Source: Brachyhypopomus gauderio (Eukaryota; Chordata; Actinopteri; Gymnotiformes; Hypopomidae). From it: DNA of 64,000 nucleotides. The notes beneath the pieces were generated by a model. It was not told the DNA's origin. It made no database searches and saw only the letters and a program-made list of their open reading frames with translations. A program made the position numbers and the translations under genes. Each line of letters starts with the position of its first letter. The stretch's first letter is position 1. Positions 1 to 11,040 of the stretch are shown one piece after another. The stretch covers positions 1,144,704 through 1,208,703 of the forward strand of contig NW_027506878.1 of NCBI RefSeq assembly GCF_052324685.1. The letters run 5' to 3'.

Positions 1-406
1 CTTCTGGGACCATTCTCTTGCCTTCACCATGCTTGGAAACACACCAGTAGATGTCTAGAAGGAGCTGAGTATCACAGTCCTTTTAAATCTGCCTAATTGG
101 TGCTTATCATGCTTGATTGCTGCTCGTTGACATCCACAGATGTTTTCAATACCTGATGGAAAACACTGGAATGAACCTCTGTTCTTAGGAGTGGTAGTCG
201 TAAAGGGGTTGAATAATTGTGTCAATGAAGAAATCACAAAAAGGCCATTTAATACTTTATGACAAAAAAAATTGATGCTATCTTAGTTGCATTTAGTTCT
301 TTAACAAGTCCTTGTAAGATTTCATTATGAACACAATTACAAATGTGCACTGAATTCCATAAAACCCTTCGCAGCATTGGGGGTTGAATAAATTTGATCA
401 CAACTG
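1..406 (-). mobile_element. Tc1-like transposon, 5' end only (cut by window edge)
   Basis: This is the reverse complement of the first ~406 nt of the complete Tc1 element at 44474-46091, ending in the same terminal inverted repeat (GATCACAACTG at 396-406) followed by TA. I saw one substitution between the two over this length. The transposase start codon (complement of 28-30) and its first ~10 codons lie inside the window; the rest is beyond the edge. The inner direct repeat of the long IR/DR-type terminus is present near 200-225. Near-identity with the other copy points to recent transposition. Whether the missing part is intact cannot be seen. Confidence 0.93.
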
Positions 407-407
407 T

Positions 408-408
408 A

Positions 409-440
<32 letters not shown>

Positions 441-455
441 TGAGTGTGTGTGTAT
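408..455. repeat. TG microsatellite beside Tc1 end
   Basis: An interrupted run of TG dinucleotides starts directly at the Tc1 terminus. The element probably inserted at a TA next to a TG-rich locus. Confidence 0.9.
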
Positions 456-1870
456 AAGTATATGAGAGTGTTGTGTGTGTTTGGTATCATAGTTTGAACA
501 TGGGAAGTTTCACATTTTTATGAAAAACGATCCTAATTGAACCATTACCTGTTACAAGTAAGGAACACCATTGCACTAAATATTGATAGAATATTTAGTA
601 ATGTAGTTAGTAATTAAATATTAACACTGTTTGTTAGGATTTTTTTGGTTTCAGACATCTTTTGAACAATTAAACATGCACCAGGGTCAAAGTTACCCTA
701 AACAGTATGGCTGTTTTGCAAGGATGCACATAATAGGAGGGTTAAGTTTGGTTATATTTCCTGATGTTGGATCTCCTGGCGTAAGTCATTCTGTCTGTTA
801 TCCTTATACTAGTCTCGCCTCTTCTCCATTTTTAAACTAAGCCAATCTGTCTGGTTGGGTATTGAGTGTTTGTTCTTTGTACTTAGTTGTTGATTCGTGC
901 TTACCTATCGTTTCCAGTCTTTCTTAATCCCCTGCGACCAAAGATTAGGTGAAGTAGCTGATTGCTGTTTTGTTTGTTAAGTTCGGCTTTGTGTCTCGTA
1001 CTATCTGTGTTTTCGAATACGTGTATCTTCTTTGCCGTGTTGATGTATCCCTGGTACATTGGTTTGGTTGCGTCTCTGTCAGGTTCGTTAGTTTCATGTC
1101 CCATCAAATTTATATCTACTCCGTGGGTTTGTTCTTATTTCTTGTTTGTTTTGTTTGGATGGTTTAGTTTTCAATACTTGTTTGAATTCTCTTATATGTT
1201 GGTTTGTGTAGTATGTTTGTATTGTTTTGTTTCATTAGTTTTGTTTTATGTTGAGTCACTGGGTCGGCATGGTTGGCCTATATGAGGCTCAGAGTCATAC
1301 AGTTTGTTCATAGCTATTCAGAGTTGTCTTGTGAACATGCCTCGTCACTTGGTGTGGTTAGCCTCCAAGAGGCTCAGAGTGTTTCTATTAATAAATTAAG
1401 TTATCTCTCGCATTTGCGTCTGTCTCCTAGTTGCGAAATACTACAACCTCTAACTCAACAGGGCAGAGTGCCCACAGTGTATTTGTGGAAAAATAAATGT
1501 ATAAACACCCTTAACGCCCTTTCTTTATATTTACTTTATTTAATCTTCAGTTATTGTTTTTATTTTGTTTAAAGCCAAAGGGCACGGCCGGGAAGACATT
1601 CCTTATTCTTTGTATTATTTTCTTGTATTGTTCAACTTGAGAAAAATAGCAAGTTTGAAACTGTTGACAGTATTTGTTGTGGTGTGTTAATTTTGTTGTA
1701 TTGTGGTTTGTTAGCCCTCTACCTCAGGAGATTTTGTGTTGAGTGATATTTGTTTACACAAATTTGTTATTTGTATATTTATTTTGTTACTGTTCCATTG
1801 TTTCTAAACACAAATGTTGTGAAAATAAAATATTTAGTTGTCACATACAATGTTTAGCGAAATTCTATCC
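456..1870. other. AT/T-rich non-coding DNA, no gene recognised
   Basis: Short open frames here (for example 962-1285 and 1273-1572) encode F/V/Y/C-rich peptides typical of T-rich non-coding DNA, with no recognisable domain. Two imperfect copies of a ~35-nt segment (around 1263-1297 and 1350-1385, both ending in GAGGCTCAGAGT) lie close together. AATAAA-type signals occur near 1390 and 1493. The stretch may be an old LTR or a non-coding transcript, but nothing decides this. Confidence 0.4.
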
Positions 1871-1884
1871 TAGAAGCTTAAATA

Positions 1885-1970
1885 TTAAAAAGTATTGGTA
1901 TTGATATCAGCGATACTGGCCCTGCATTTCCTTGGCATTGGATCAATACCAAAATTCCCAGTATCACCCA
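1885..1970. repeat. hAT-like element scrap with internal dyad
   Basis: The stretch has self-complementary wording (TATTGGTATTGATA ... GGATCAATACC) like the ends of many fish hAT elements. No target duplication was found. The family call is inference. Confidence 0.3.
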
Positions 1971-2153
1971 CCTCAAATTTGTAGGTTGAATAATTTTATG
2001 TTCATTCTGGTTTATTTTATTTTAGTTTAGTTTATTCTGGTTCAGTTTATTTTTATTTTATTTTTTTGGTTGCCAAATTTTCATGCTGATATAACCAAGT
2101 TGGTGGATCCCCCTCACCTTGTCAGTAATGCTAGTGAAATGCCAAATTATGTT

Positions 2154-2690
2154 CTAACCCTTGCAAAAATAAATAGGCCCCTTGACTGCATGTACCACAG
2201 ATTGACATGCGAGCAGTACCACGGGTAACCGCATGTCCCAGTCCTTCTGGTGTTTGTTAGTGACCTTGCAGTTAAACCACTCTACTAAGCCATCTCCCTG
2301 TGGGTGTAGCGGTGTGGTCCTGGTCTTACTTATTCCCGGCATCTTGCACACTTCCCCCATGACCTTGGATTTGAAATTCCACCCTGATCGCTGTGCAGCA
2401 TTTCCAGTACCCCAAAACGACAAAAGAACTCACTGACGAGTACGGACGTGGTCATAGTTGCGCTCTGATCCAGTATGGGGTACGCCTCATGCCACTTTGT
2501 AAAATAGTCCATTGCCATAAGGACGTATCTGTTGCCTGCCCCCATAACTGGGAACAGACCCATGACATCAACGGCAACTCTCTCCATCTGCGAGCCCGAT
2601 TGCATAGGGATCAGCGGTGCCCTGGGTTTCAACGCCGGCCCCTTTTTGGCGGCACACATGTTGCAGCGAATAGCTCAACGTCGTGTCAAC
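2154..2690 (-). pseudogene. Ty3/Gypsy retrotransposon integrase remnant
   Basis: On the minus strand an integrase core reads in two frames. The upper part (2330-2659) has the end of the zinc-binding region (CAAKKGPALK), the first catalytic Asp in VAVDVMG, the FTKWHEAYP block and the second Asp in LHSDQG. The lower part (2154-2423) continues in another frame with TTPLHPQGDGLVEWFN, which carries the catalytic Glu. The frame changes near 2385-2390, so a single ORF is not kept. Such integrases insert LTR-element cDNA into the genome. No reverse transcriptase or flanking LTR pair is evident, so this is a dead fragment. Confidence 0.85.
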
Positions 2691-2699
2691 AACCCGGCC

Positions 2700-3640
2700 G
2701 CCTGAATCTCTGTCTTAGCCAACACAACGTCTTAGCTATTCCAAAATGCCCGCTACCCAGCTACATTCTTCCACAATTCACTGGGAATTCACTTTGTAGA
2801 ATTGACCTAATTCGATTCTGACCACTCACGGCACAGCAGAGCCCTATAGAGAGAAAGTCGCGTCAACTCCGTTCACTCCAATGGACCAGTTTTTTTACAG
2901 CAATGGCGGATCGTGGAGCCTGTCAATAGTTCCCGGAAGTTAGCAGCAAATACGAGCAGCGCAGTCAAACTGGACCAGTGAGACCATCTGTGATACACTT
3001 TTACAGGTTAGTACGCTTAAAAAATCAGATTGTGTATTATAAGGACATCAGAATCAAATTAGCATGTGCATTAAAATGTGAATTAAAGCATTTTAGTGAA
3101 TTATCCACCTCTTAATAAGCAGATTTAGGGAACTAAATCTATGCTAAGACAACGCGAATACGGTTAGCGAGATTTCACATTAACGACCGACAGCCTATTA
3201 ATTGTAAATTCCTCTCTTAATGCCATTTCACCTAAACGCAATGTTTTTGCGGGGTAGCTAAGTATTGGTTAAATATAACATTTGAGTGTGATTGTAGAGT
3301 GTGTTGGGTCGAGGAGGTGAAATGAGGATATCCATTTTGGAGTACCAGCTAACGTTTTATTTCCTTTTATTTTATTTATTTATCCTTTTATTTATTTTAA
3401 TTTCCTTTTTATTTTGTTTTATTTATTTTTATTTTATTTTATTAACGTATTTCCTCAGTTTTTGAAACTGCTGGATATAAAAGACATATACTATTTAGTG
3501 TGATTAAGTTTTAAATATTCTATCACTTAAAGAAATAATATAATTATTAGGAGTTCATACTTATTATACCTGTGTCAACACTATAGCTGTGATCAGCAGC
3601 TATGGGCCCTGTCTTTACATGTCCAGTGGTGCATCGTAGT
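2700..3640. other. AT-rich intergenic DNA
   Basis: No coding region is recognised. The stretch includes a TTTTATTT-rich simple-sequence patch (3355-3445). A short open start (MADRGACQ then stop) occurs near 2904 on the plus strand, with no continuation. Confidence 0.5.
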
Positions 3641-3644
3641 GCAG

Positions 3645-3790
3645 GGGGCTTCCTCTTTCTGAGTGCGGGGCGATGCACAAAAATGGTGGGAACAGCATCT
3701 GCTCTCAGCCTAGTCTTGCCCTGTTTGGTTTTGATGAACTGGTCTGCCTCAAAATGTGCCTGCAGAGTGATGTGAGTTTACTCCTCACAC
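3645..3790 (-). pseudogene. THAP-domain coding scrap
   Basis: The minus strand reads LQAHFEADQF, then RLRADAVPTIF, then a basic RKRKPP tail. The AVPTIF box, preceded by an HFE..F segment, is the conserved C-terminal part of THAP zinc fingers, the DNA-binding module shared by THAP proteins and P-element transposases. Upstream the frame meets a stop (VCEE followed by TAA), and no transposase domain follows. It is a fragment of a P-element-like or THAP gene, probably dead. Confidence 0.55.
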
Positions 3791-4452
3791 ATGACAACTC
3801 AGTTTTGTCTACCCATATACATATTCCATAGTGGGTGAATACACAGTATTAGAGAACACTTACTGGATACGTATACACTCATTACACGTATAAAAAACAA
3901 CCAAGGATGTGCAACAAGTTCAAATTCATATCACATCAATACTCATAATAATCATTTTCTCCTGTATTTTTCTCCTCTCTCTCTTTAAGCCAAAGAACCA
4001 TAGGGGATTCAATGGAGCCTGCAACTAGAAAGCACCCTCACCCTGCACCCGAGTCTGTCTGGAGTCTTAGATTTTTTTTTGTTCACTATTCTGTATTTTA
4101 ATAAATCAGGCATTAAAGCTTTCCAATAGTGTGTTTATTGTGAAAAGTGCAAATGCAGTGTTTGATGATTACCTCACATATATATTTGCTGTTGTAATCT
4201 TTAGTGAGGGTAAGATTGCTCCTGCTTAGTTGAGACAACCATTTTTTCTCCTCTCAGTATCAGTGGGGAAACCATACATTTTTGCTCGATTGGAGCATCC
4301 CCATGCAACACAGCAAACCATGGTGGACACTACACAAACAACTGGGAGGAAAGGACCCAGAAAAACTGCTTGACATGATATTCATATTTGAGATTATTAG
4401 AGATTTATTTAATGAATTAATTGCTGTAAATAAGTGTGTATTAAAAAGACAA

Positions 4453-4798
4453 TGTGACGTTGGGTGCGAGGCGAAGGACGAGACACAAATCCAGCTTCAC
4501 AGACACAACGACACGTTTTAATGCAGACAGGTATTGCGCAATAGCGCACGCTAAACAGACGCATACACACGTAACGTGTAGACTCAAACATTAGACAACG
4601 ACGAGCACAAGACACTGCGCGAACACACATTAAATAGACAGACCACATCAACCCCAAGTGATGACGAGACGAGCCACAGGTGAGACGGATAATGACAAGA
4701 CGCACCCGCACCCACGGAGGTACACAGACGCAGACGAATAGACGCAGACAACGTTAACACACGCCCCAATGGAAGGGTTCCTGGACCGTAGCGTGACA
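4453..4798 (-). mobile_element. Solo LTR with 5-bp target duplication
   Basis: Read on the minus strand, the 346-bp unit begins TGTCACGCTACGG and ends CCCAACGTCACA (TG...CA). It is flanked on both sides by GACAA (4448-4452 and 4799-4803). It has a TATTTAA-type promoter box and an ATTAAA signal in the expected order. This is the classic footprint of a solo LTR left after recombination between the two LTRs of a retrotransposon. The motif TATTTAATGTGTGTTCGCG also occurs, slightly changed, near 10327, so a related LTR lies there. Confidence 0.8.
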
Positions 4799-5447
4799 GA
4801 CAAGATATATATATAATTTATCTATGTATTTTAATATGTCATATACTGTCTGGATGTAAATGTAATGTGTTTTAATGTACCCTTTTAAAGCATATTTCTG
4901 CACAATGAAGTCAAAGAAAATTTTCCTTCTGTCAGAAAATGTACATAGTCATTTAGATTACTTAGGTCACCAATACCATATGGGATTACAGACATTACCA
5001 TGAATGTTAGAAAATTAATCTCATCTGAATTTCTCACCCCTTCCTGTCCCTCTAAATATATAAATGAACGTAATATATAACAATTATAAAACAATCAAAG
5101 CATTAAACAGCAATGTGCTCTAAAATTAGCCTAAAGTTGGTCGTTATATGTTCACAATAATCCTCAAATCGCAGTTCTGTCTCTGTGTTTACGCGCTCAA
5201 ATTGAACTTCCTGGAACTATCTGAAGCCTCCGTGAATCACGTGACCATCAAGCGTTTTGAACTTCCGTTGTCGCGACTCTCTCTCTATACGGCTCTGCGG
5301 CACAGCACCCTCACCCGTAGGTTAGCCCAGTTCAACCTCAATGCCTTTGCTGCAGGGCTGGCGATGAGGATGCTTCTAGGTGTTTTAGGCTCCAACCAAT
5401 TTCCAGCTGGGCCTCTCTAAATTGTTCTGAAGTAAAGGATTCGAGTA

Positions 5448-6035
5448 CAGTAGAACCCTGGAACTCGACTGCCTCAGTACTCGACATATTCAGAGTTTGA
5501 CGTAAAATTTCGAGAAAATTTTGTCTTGGAGCTCGAACAAAAATTTTGAATCCGACCCGAATCACGTGACTTTTGTAAACAAAATACAGTTTGTGCTTCG
5601 GTCACATGCTGCTAGTTGGCGTTGTTGTTCAATAGGTTTTAAACCATTTTGAGGCTGTGCTCCAAACTTTTGCTGTATATTTATTGTTTTTTGTACTGTT
5701 TTAGACAAAAACATAGGTCTGCAAGAAAGACAGCAGAAAAGCAGAAGAGGAACATGGTTAGAACAACAATAGACTTCAAAAATGCGATCATAGAGAAGTA
5801 TGAAAAATGCATTCGTCTGACAGACTAAGCATTGTTATTCATTGGATATATTAGATTATTTTGTTAAAACATTGGCTAAATGTTGATCATTTTTGTAGGG
5901 AAAAAATTGATGGTGGAGAAACAATTAATCGGTTTTCCGTTATTTCTTATGGGGAAATTCAATTCAGAACTCGACCGCATCAGTTGTCGATGCAAGTTCC
6001 GGAACAGATTACTGTCGACTTCCAGGGTTCTACTG
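5448..6035 (+). mobile_element. Tigger (pogo group) miniature element
   Basis: Termini CAGTAGAACCCTGGAACTCG and its inverted partner at 6010-6035 are the Tigger-type ends, and TA flanks both sides (5446-5447 and 6036-6037). The 588-bp element keeps a transposase start: 5754-5828 reads MVRTTIDFKNAIIEKYEK then a stop, matching the N-terminal helix-turn-helix of Tigger transposases. It has no DDE domain, so it could move only with enzyme from elsewhere. Confidence 0.85.
5754..5828 (+). pseudogene. Tigger transposase N-terminal helix-turn-helix stub
   Basis: This is a 24-codon open frame inside the Tigger miniature element. It contains TTIDFKNAIIEKYEKCIR, similar to the start of the psq/CENP-B-type DNA-binding region of pogo-group transposases. 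It ends at a TAA and lacks the catalytic core. Confidence 0.6.
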
Positions 6036-6374
6036 TATCTGTATGGGAAATTTTCTATTTATCTGGTTTTAAATGTATATGATTAACATTGTATCAATCA
6101 AAGCACTCAACCGGCAGGCCATTTATTTTCAGGGCGGTGTAGAAACCATTGATGCTCAAGCAGCACGAGGAAGATACACGAGCGTGTATTCCAAAATCCT
6201 TGTCTGGCGACCGGGACCACTGGAAAGTACCAGCTCTGCCTTCTCCGCTTCCTTGACTGCCAGGTCCCGTGATGCCGAGCACGGAAGTAATTTGGAGCGT
6301 TCGTTTTCGACATGGTTCTAGCGCTTCATTCATTGCTATTTAAATATTTAGTTTTTTTTTAACCGTAAAAACTG

Positions 6375-6436
6375 GGGGGGGGGGGGGGGGGGGGGGGGGG
6401 GCAAAACCCGGCTTTTGAAAAAGTGGGGGGGGGGGC
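6375..6436. repeat. Poly-G tracts
   Basis: A run of ~28 G and a second run of ~11 G are separated by ~20 nt. They could form G-quadruplexes. Lengths in such tracts are uncertain in assemblies. Confidence 0.9.
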
Positions 6437-6439
6437 ACT

Positions 6440-7760
6440 ACCAATCAATTACAATTTAGAAGTGAAATTTTGCCCTGCAGGCTCAGCACAACGCCGTTTC
6501 CTATAGGAGCTGCATCAGCGAATCACAGCTGGGGATCTAGTGGTTCAGCCTACTGCGTTGTGCAGTTTACCAAGACTGCCACTTTTTCTTTCTTTTGTTC
6601 TTTCTGTCGATTCCACTGGTGTTAAGGAGAGGTGTGGTAGCAACTATTGAGGAAATAATAGTAAAGATCCTGCTATTAAAATTCATAAGAACAGTACATC
6701 TACTAAAGTACATCTCCCATACTCAGCTGAACTGACGGAGAATTAGTTGTGCAAGGGCAAATAACGCTGTTGCTGACTAGACCTGGTCGATACAGTCTGG
6801 CAGCGAGTTGAATTCATCCCAGAGGCCATGGTTTTTATCAGAGATCATCAGGATCCGGGGAGATGATGCCTGGTCGATCTACTGGAGAATTAGATGGTGA
6901 GCCACCCACGAGTTGGACTACTTTCTTTTGAGAGTCACCTTCACTAGGAACATACTAGTCTGAAAGACTGTTACCTCCCTTCCACTCGTTATCTCGAGCA
7001 CTATATGTAATTTTTATTATTTTTAATACCAGTTTCATATTTGATATTTGACACGAATGAAATAATTTTGTAAATTCCAGCTGTTATTTTCTTTACCCCC
7101 TGTAACTCTGTATACCTACCTTCATCCTCCAGTAAAGTGTCCACTCCCTTTGAGCCGTATCACAGTCTCCTGTGCATGCTGTCACACACCTCGCCTCCTC
7201 ACAGAACCTAGATATACTGGTCCATAGCCTTGTTACAGTTTCTGATCTCCAGTTATATTACTAAGGCAGAACAGCTGCCACTGTAGGTGGTAACTGTGGT
7301 AAAGTTGGCGTTACACTATTCAAAGAAAACTATAAACTATTCAAAGAAAAACTTACCTATGAAAATCTATGGACTGAGCTGTGAATATAAACACAATGTG
7401 GCAGTAAAAGGGTCATGGCACTCAAACAAGGTTCTGGACATTGTTTTTATTGTTTTATTTTTATTGTTTATTCACCCCCATCAGACTTTGTTAACACACA
7501 CTAACCTGGGGGTATATTTTTAGGCTAATTTGTTTAATTTTGGAATTTAGCAATAGATTCATTGTACCCAAAATATTATACCCAAAATAGTAAAACTGAC
7601 CCCACCTCATCACACTTTCACACTTACAAGTTTCCTCAATTATTGTAAAAATAATAATTTAAAAAAAAATTGTAAAAATTATTATTTATATTTATTTGAA
7701 CATGTCTAAGCAGTGTCTTAAATACACATTATAGCAAAATGTCAGTTTTTGTCATTTCTT
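6440..7760. other. Non-coding DNA, no gene recognised
   Basis: No protein motif was found on either strand. A repeated phrase (ATTCAAAGAAAA) near 7318-7350 and AT-rich text toward 7700 are the only structure seen. Confidence 0.4.
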
Positions 7761-7769
7761 GTATTTATT

Positions 7770-8547
7770 CATGTGTAACGTAACATGCAGCAATAATTTC
7801 CATACCATGTGGACCAGCTCTCCTGGAGATTGTTGGTGATGGCTAAGGCATTCTCCCTTTCACTGTCTGAGTGAAACTGCATGTTATCTTGTCTCTCGCT
7901 CTCCCCATCTTGGTGATGCTCTCTCTCCTCCATATCTTCACCGCTGTGGTGTTCTCCCAACTCCTCCTGTCCCTGGTGCCATTGGACTTGTATTCTATCG
8001 CTGTCATGTTTCTGTTGCCCTTCTCTCTCTCTCTCCTTCCACCCTATCCTTTTCTTCTCTCTCTGCTACCACCTCATCTTCGTTTACCCTGTTCAGGTGT
8101 TTATTTTCTGTCTCTTGCCTTTCTCTTTTGTGAGAAAAAAACGATGTATGCTACCTTTCCTCTTCATTTCTGTAAGATTCAAATAACTTCACAATGTTTT
8201 CCTTGACAGACAATGAGTAAATATTAGCTTAACCTGCTTAACAACGAACTAACGTCAGACCTAGCTAACATTACATGCATGTTTAGGGAAATAACGTTCA
8301 TCAGATAGTTCATCAGTTTTTACGTCTTCCCTCCCGTGTCTCCTTTTGTCACGTCTCCTGGTTCCCTCGCTTTGCGCCACTTTGTGTTTGTCTTTTGCCG
8401 CTCTGACGTTCTCATGCTGAGTTCACTGCAGCCGGACATTGGAGATTCGCGCTCGTAAATGCCAAATTGTCCATAACTTTTCTTTTAATTTGTTGCTGCC
8501 AACTGGGGTGGCAGCACTATGCCACCCTGGTAGATCCGCCCCGATTA
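7770..8547 (-). mobile_element. hAT-like element 5' end
   Basis: Read on the minus strand, the unit starts near 8547 with GGGGCGGATCTACCAGGG, typical of one group of fish hAT termini, and continues into a charged coding-like exon (about 7769-7960, rich in E, H, Q, S). The adjacent CT-rich plus-strand text is the complement of a Glu/Arg/Lys-rich reading. No catalytic domain was seen and no second end was found. Confidence 0.45.
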
Positions 8548-8623
8548 CCCATGTTTGAAAATAATTATTCTAAGCTGGAAATGTCAAATGCTTTTATTTA
8601 AATGCTTAAAATTTGTTGCTTAC

Positions 8624-9130
8624 CAAGAAGCCACCCATCACACACTCTGCTAACTTGTAATCTAATCCCAACCATGCTGTTTATAAGGATGTACGAATCA
8701 TGGGTTGATCCAGGCCAACGTGCCACTACATTAGTAAGGCACATTTTTGCATCATAGGTTATTTGTACATTTATGGAATGAAAGTACTTTCTATTCACAT
8801 AAGCAAATTCCTCCTCAGATGGTGCCTTTATAGAAATGTGTGTGCAGTCGATCGCTCTGATTACATTAGGGAAACCGGCTATCACAGCAAATTGCGCTTT
8901 AATGTTTGCCTGGTCAACCGCTTCATATGGGAACATAGCTGACATGCAGATCATCTCATCCAAAACAGCTGGCATGGCCCAGCTCAAAGATGACTGGGAC
9001 ATCCCCAACTGGTCTGCCAGTTGTCTTTGAAATAAGCCAGTTGCCAGGAAGCCGAGCATTGTCAGCACCTGTAAAGGAACTGGCAATGCGCGACTCCTCA
9101 CCGTTTCTCTCTCCAAAACTGGACCCAACT
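8624..9130 (-). pseudogene. HARBI1-like (PIF/Harbinger) transposase exon
   Basis: The minus strand encodes LERETVRSRALPV, a helix-turn-helix-like segment (QRQLADQLGMSQSSLS), then FPNVIRAIDCTHISIKAP with the first catalytic Asp and GSTHDSYIL with the second. The frame runs to DGWLLG, where a consensus donor (G|GTAAGC at 8624) interrupts the expected GDRGY block, so this is an exon of an intron-containing Harbinger nuclease gene. The downstream exon with the third acidic residue is not found. Above 9130 the frame runs into unrelated Glu/Pro-rich sequence, so the 5' side is truncated as well. A related but distinct fragment lies at 17450-18290. Confidence 0.8.
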
Positions 9131-9766
9131 CAGCACAGAGTGCCCCGCCCCCCGAGTACGAGTTCAAGAGTGGAGAGGAGGAGAGTCCCCCCCCCGTATA
9201 CTCAGAAGAGGAGAGCGAGGGTGAGGCTAGCGGCTTCCCACCGTGTCTGCAGCTTCTCGGAAGAGGAGGAGGTCAGCCCCCCCACTCGACCCCCACCGAG
9301 CACCACAGTGCGGAGGAAGAGATCAGCCCTCCTTTACTCGGCCCCTACCGAGTATTACGGTGAGGGAGAGGAAGACGTCAGCCCCCCTTCATCCGTTTAC
9401 TCGGCCCCTACCGAGTATTACAGGGAAGAAGAGGAAGTCAGCCCTCCTCCATCCGTATACTCGGAGTCCACCGAGTATTATGGTGAGCAGGAGGATGAAG
9501 TCAGCCCCCCTCCATCCGTTTGCACACCGCCCTCGGAGCACAACAGCGAGAGCGAGGAGGAGGACAGCGTCTCTGGGTGGTCTGAGCTGACAGTCCAGTC
9601 TGAGAAGGGGTTCCCAAGTGGAGTGGACGTTCCTCGTGCCCCCTCTGAGGGGAGCAGTTCATGCTGCACGACCGAGGAGCCGATGTCTCTAGGTCGGGGC
9701 GGCTCCGAGGAAGAGGAGGAGATGGAGACCTCGAGGGGCGAGCCAGCGCTGTCCCCGGGAGTGTGA
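9131..9766 (+). CDS. Glu/Pro-rich tandem-repeat ORF of unknown function
   Basis: The open frame ending at 9766 begins inside the antisense of the HARBI1 exon; the part above ~9130 has its own character. It repeats a 20-21-codon unit of the type S-P-P-x-x-V-Y-S-x-x-T-E-Y-Y followed by an acidic run. The CCGAGTATTA word recurs at 9348, 9411 and 9471 (periods 63 and 60 nt). It ends with a Ser/Glu-rich segment (GRGGSEEEEEMETSRGE). No domain is recognised. The GC-rich base use differs sharply from the neighbours. It may be a gag-like or accessory part of the LTR element that seems to end at ~10500, or low-complexity DNA that is open by chance. Confidence 0.3.
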   Translation, partial: QHRVPRPPSTSSRVERRRVPPPYTQKRRARVRLAASHRVCSFSEEEEVSPPTRPPPSTTVRRKRSALLYSAPTEYYGEGEEDVSPPSSVYSAPTEYYREEEEVSPPPSVYSESTEYYGEQEDEVSPPPSVCTPPSEHNSESEEEDSVSGWSELTVQSEKGFPSGVDVPRAPSEGSSSCCTTEEPMSLGRGGSEEEEEMETSRGEPALSPGV

Positions 9767-10129
9767 GTGGGCGTTGGTCCAGCCCGCGGCCCGACGTGGG
9801 GGTTAGGGGTGCCCAGGAGGCGCAGTTGACAGTAGCCAGCGAGCAGCGTAACGCAAGCCCTCTGGTAGCGCCTCGAAAGGTGACCAAAGCGCCCCGAGAA
9901 AAGCAACGCGGCGCACAATCTTCGGGGGAGCTCAGTCCCGAAGGCCGGAGGGACTCCGCCGCCTGTCTCGCCTGCAACCCCAGGAGGGGTCGCGCCACTG
10001 CTAGTGCTCTGGCAGGCAGCCAGAATGATTTTGGGGCTGCCTGTGCCTGTTTGTTTGTCCATTCCAATGTTTCCCCCAAACCCCCTTTTTCCTCTTGTGC
10101 CCTTTATGTTGAACGTGCCTGTGTGTGTG

Positions 10130-10500
10130 TTTGTAACTGTGCCCGTGTTTAAAGTATTTTCCCCTGTCTTCCCAGGGAGGGTGTTTTGGAGCTATTCGTG
10201 GCAGTTCCCACCATCGGGGGAGACGGCTCTCAGGGGCTCGTGAGTCCAGCGGCTCCGGACCTACCCGTCGGTGTAGGTTCGGGGCTTTCCAACTTCATTG
10301 GACACACCAAGAGTAGCGAGCACCTATTTAATGTGCGTTCGCGCAATGCCTCGTGCTCGTCTTTGTCTAAAGCTTCGTGCCTGCGTAAGTGTCGGTTAAA
10401 AGTTCTTGCGCTGCCGCGCTGAGCTTCACGTTTTGTGTAAATAAAGTTGTATGTTACATCAGATCTTTGTTCGTCATGCTTGCCTCCTCCGCACATCACA
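10130..10500 (+). mobile_element. LTR-like segment related to the 4453-4798 solo LTR
   Basis: It contains TATTTAATGTGCGTTCGCG (10325-10345) and ends near 10500 with TCCGCACATCACA, paralleling the end of the LTR at 4453-4798. AATAAA occurs at about 10440. The left boundary is unclear and no second LTR or target duplication was identified. Confidence 0.45.
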
Positions 10501-11030
10501 ATAAGAAGCAATAAATATAAAGGTGTTGCACAAAAAATATTATGTAAAATATATTTTACATAAAGTAGTGCAGAGAACAACTTTTAAATATTAATAATAA
10601 ATTTAAAAAATAAAAAAACAACTACCACCAGTGCAAATCAGGGCAATTTGCCTACTGCAACATTATTATTTCAAAAGTGCATCTGCAATGAACAGAGGAG
10701 CATTTGTGTGTTTTAATATATATTTATTTTAAAACTTGCTGAGCTAATCTAATAATAGCACCTACTAGGATTGGGCAGTATGATGACTAGTGTAAAACTG
10801 TGGCAATATATTAACCATGTGACGTGACGCAACGTGCCAAATATGTACTTTGAAAAATGGGGCATTTAAGACATTTTGCACATCCATTAAAAAGATCTGT
10901 GGGCGGGGTCAGCAGTAAGAGCTCACTGATTGGTTATGGAGTGATGACAATTGAGTGTTAGTTGTGAGTCAAGCGAGCTGGTTTCAAAGAAAAACACCAC
11001 TGCTACAGATAAGCAGCATTTTGGGTTTGT
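10501..11030. other. AT-rich DNA upstream of a hAT fragment
   Basis: No gene is recognised. The last part (about 10880-11030) may be the 5' leader of the BED-finger fragment that follows. Confidence 0.35.
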
Positions 11031-11040
11031 TTCAAATAAA

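Noticed and set aside
9478-10079. Two ~190-residue minus-strand open frames
   Set aside because: They are antisense shadows of GC-rich repeat DNA, rich in Pro, Arg and Ser with no motif.
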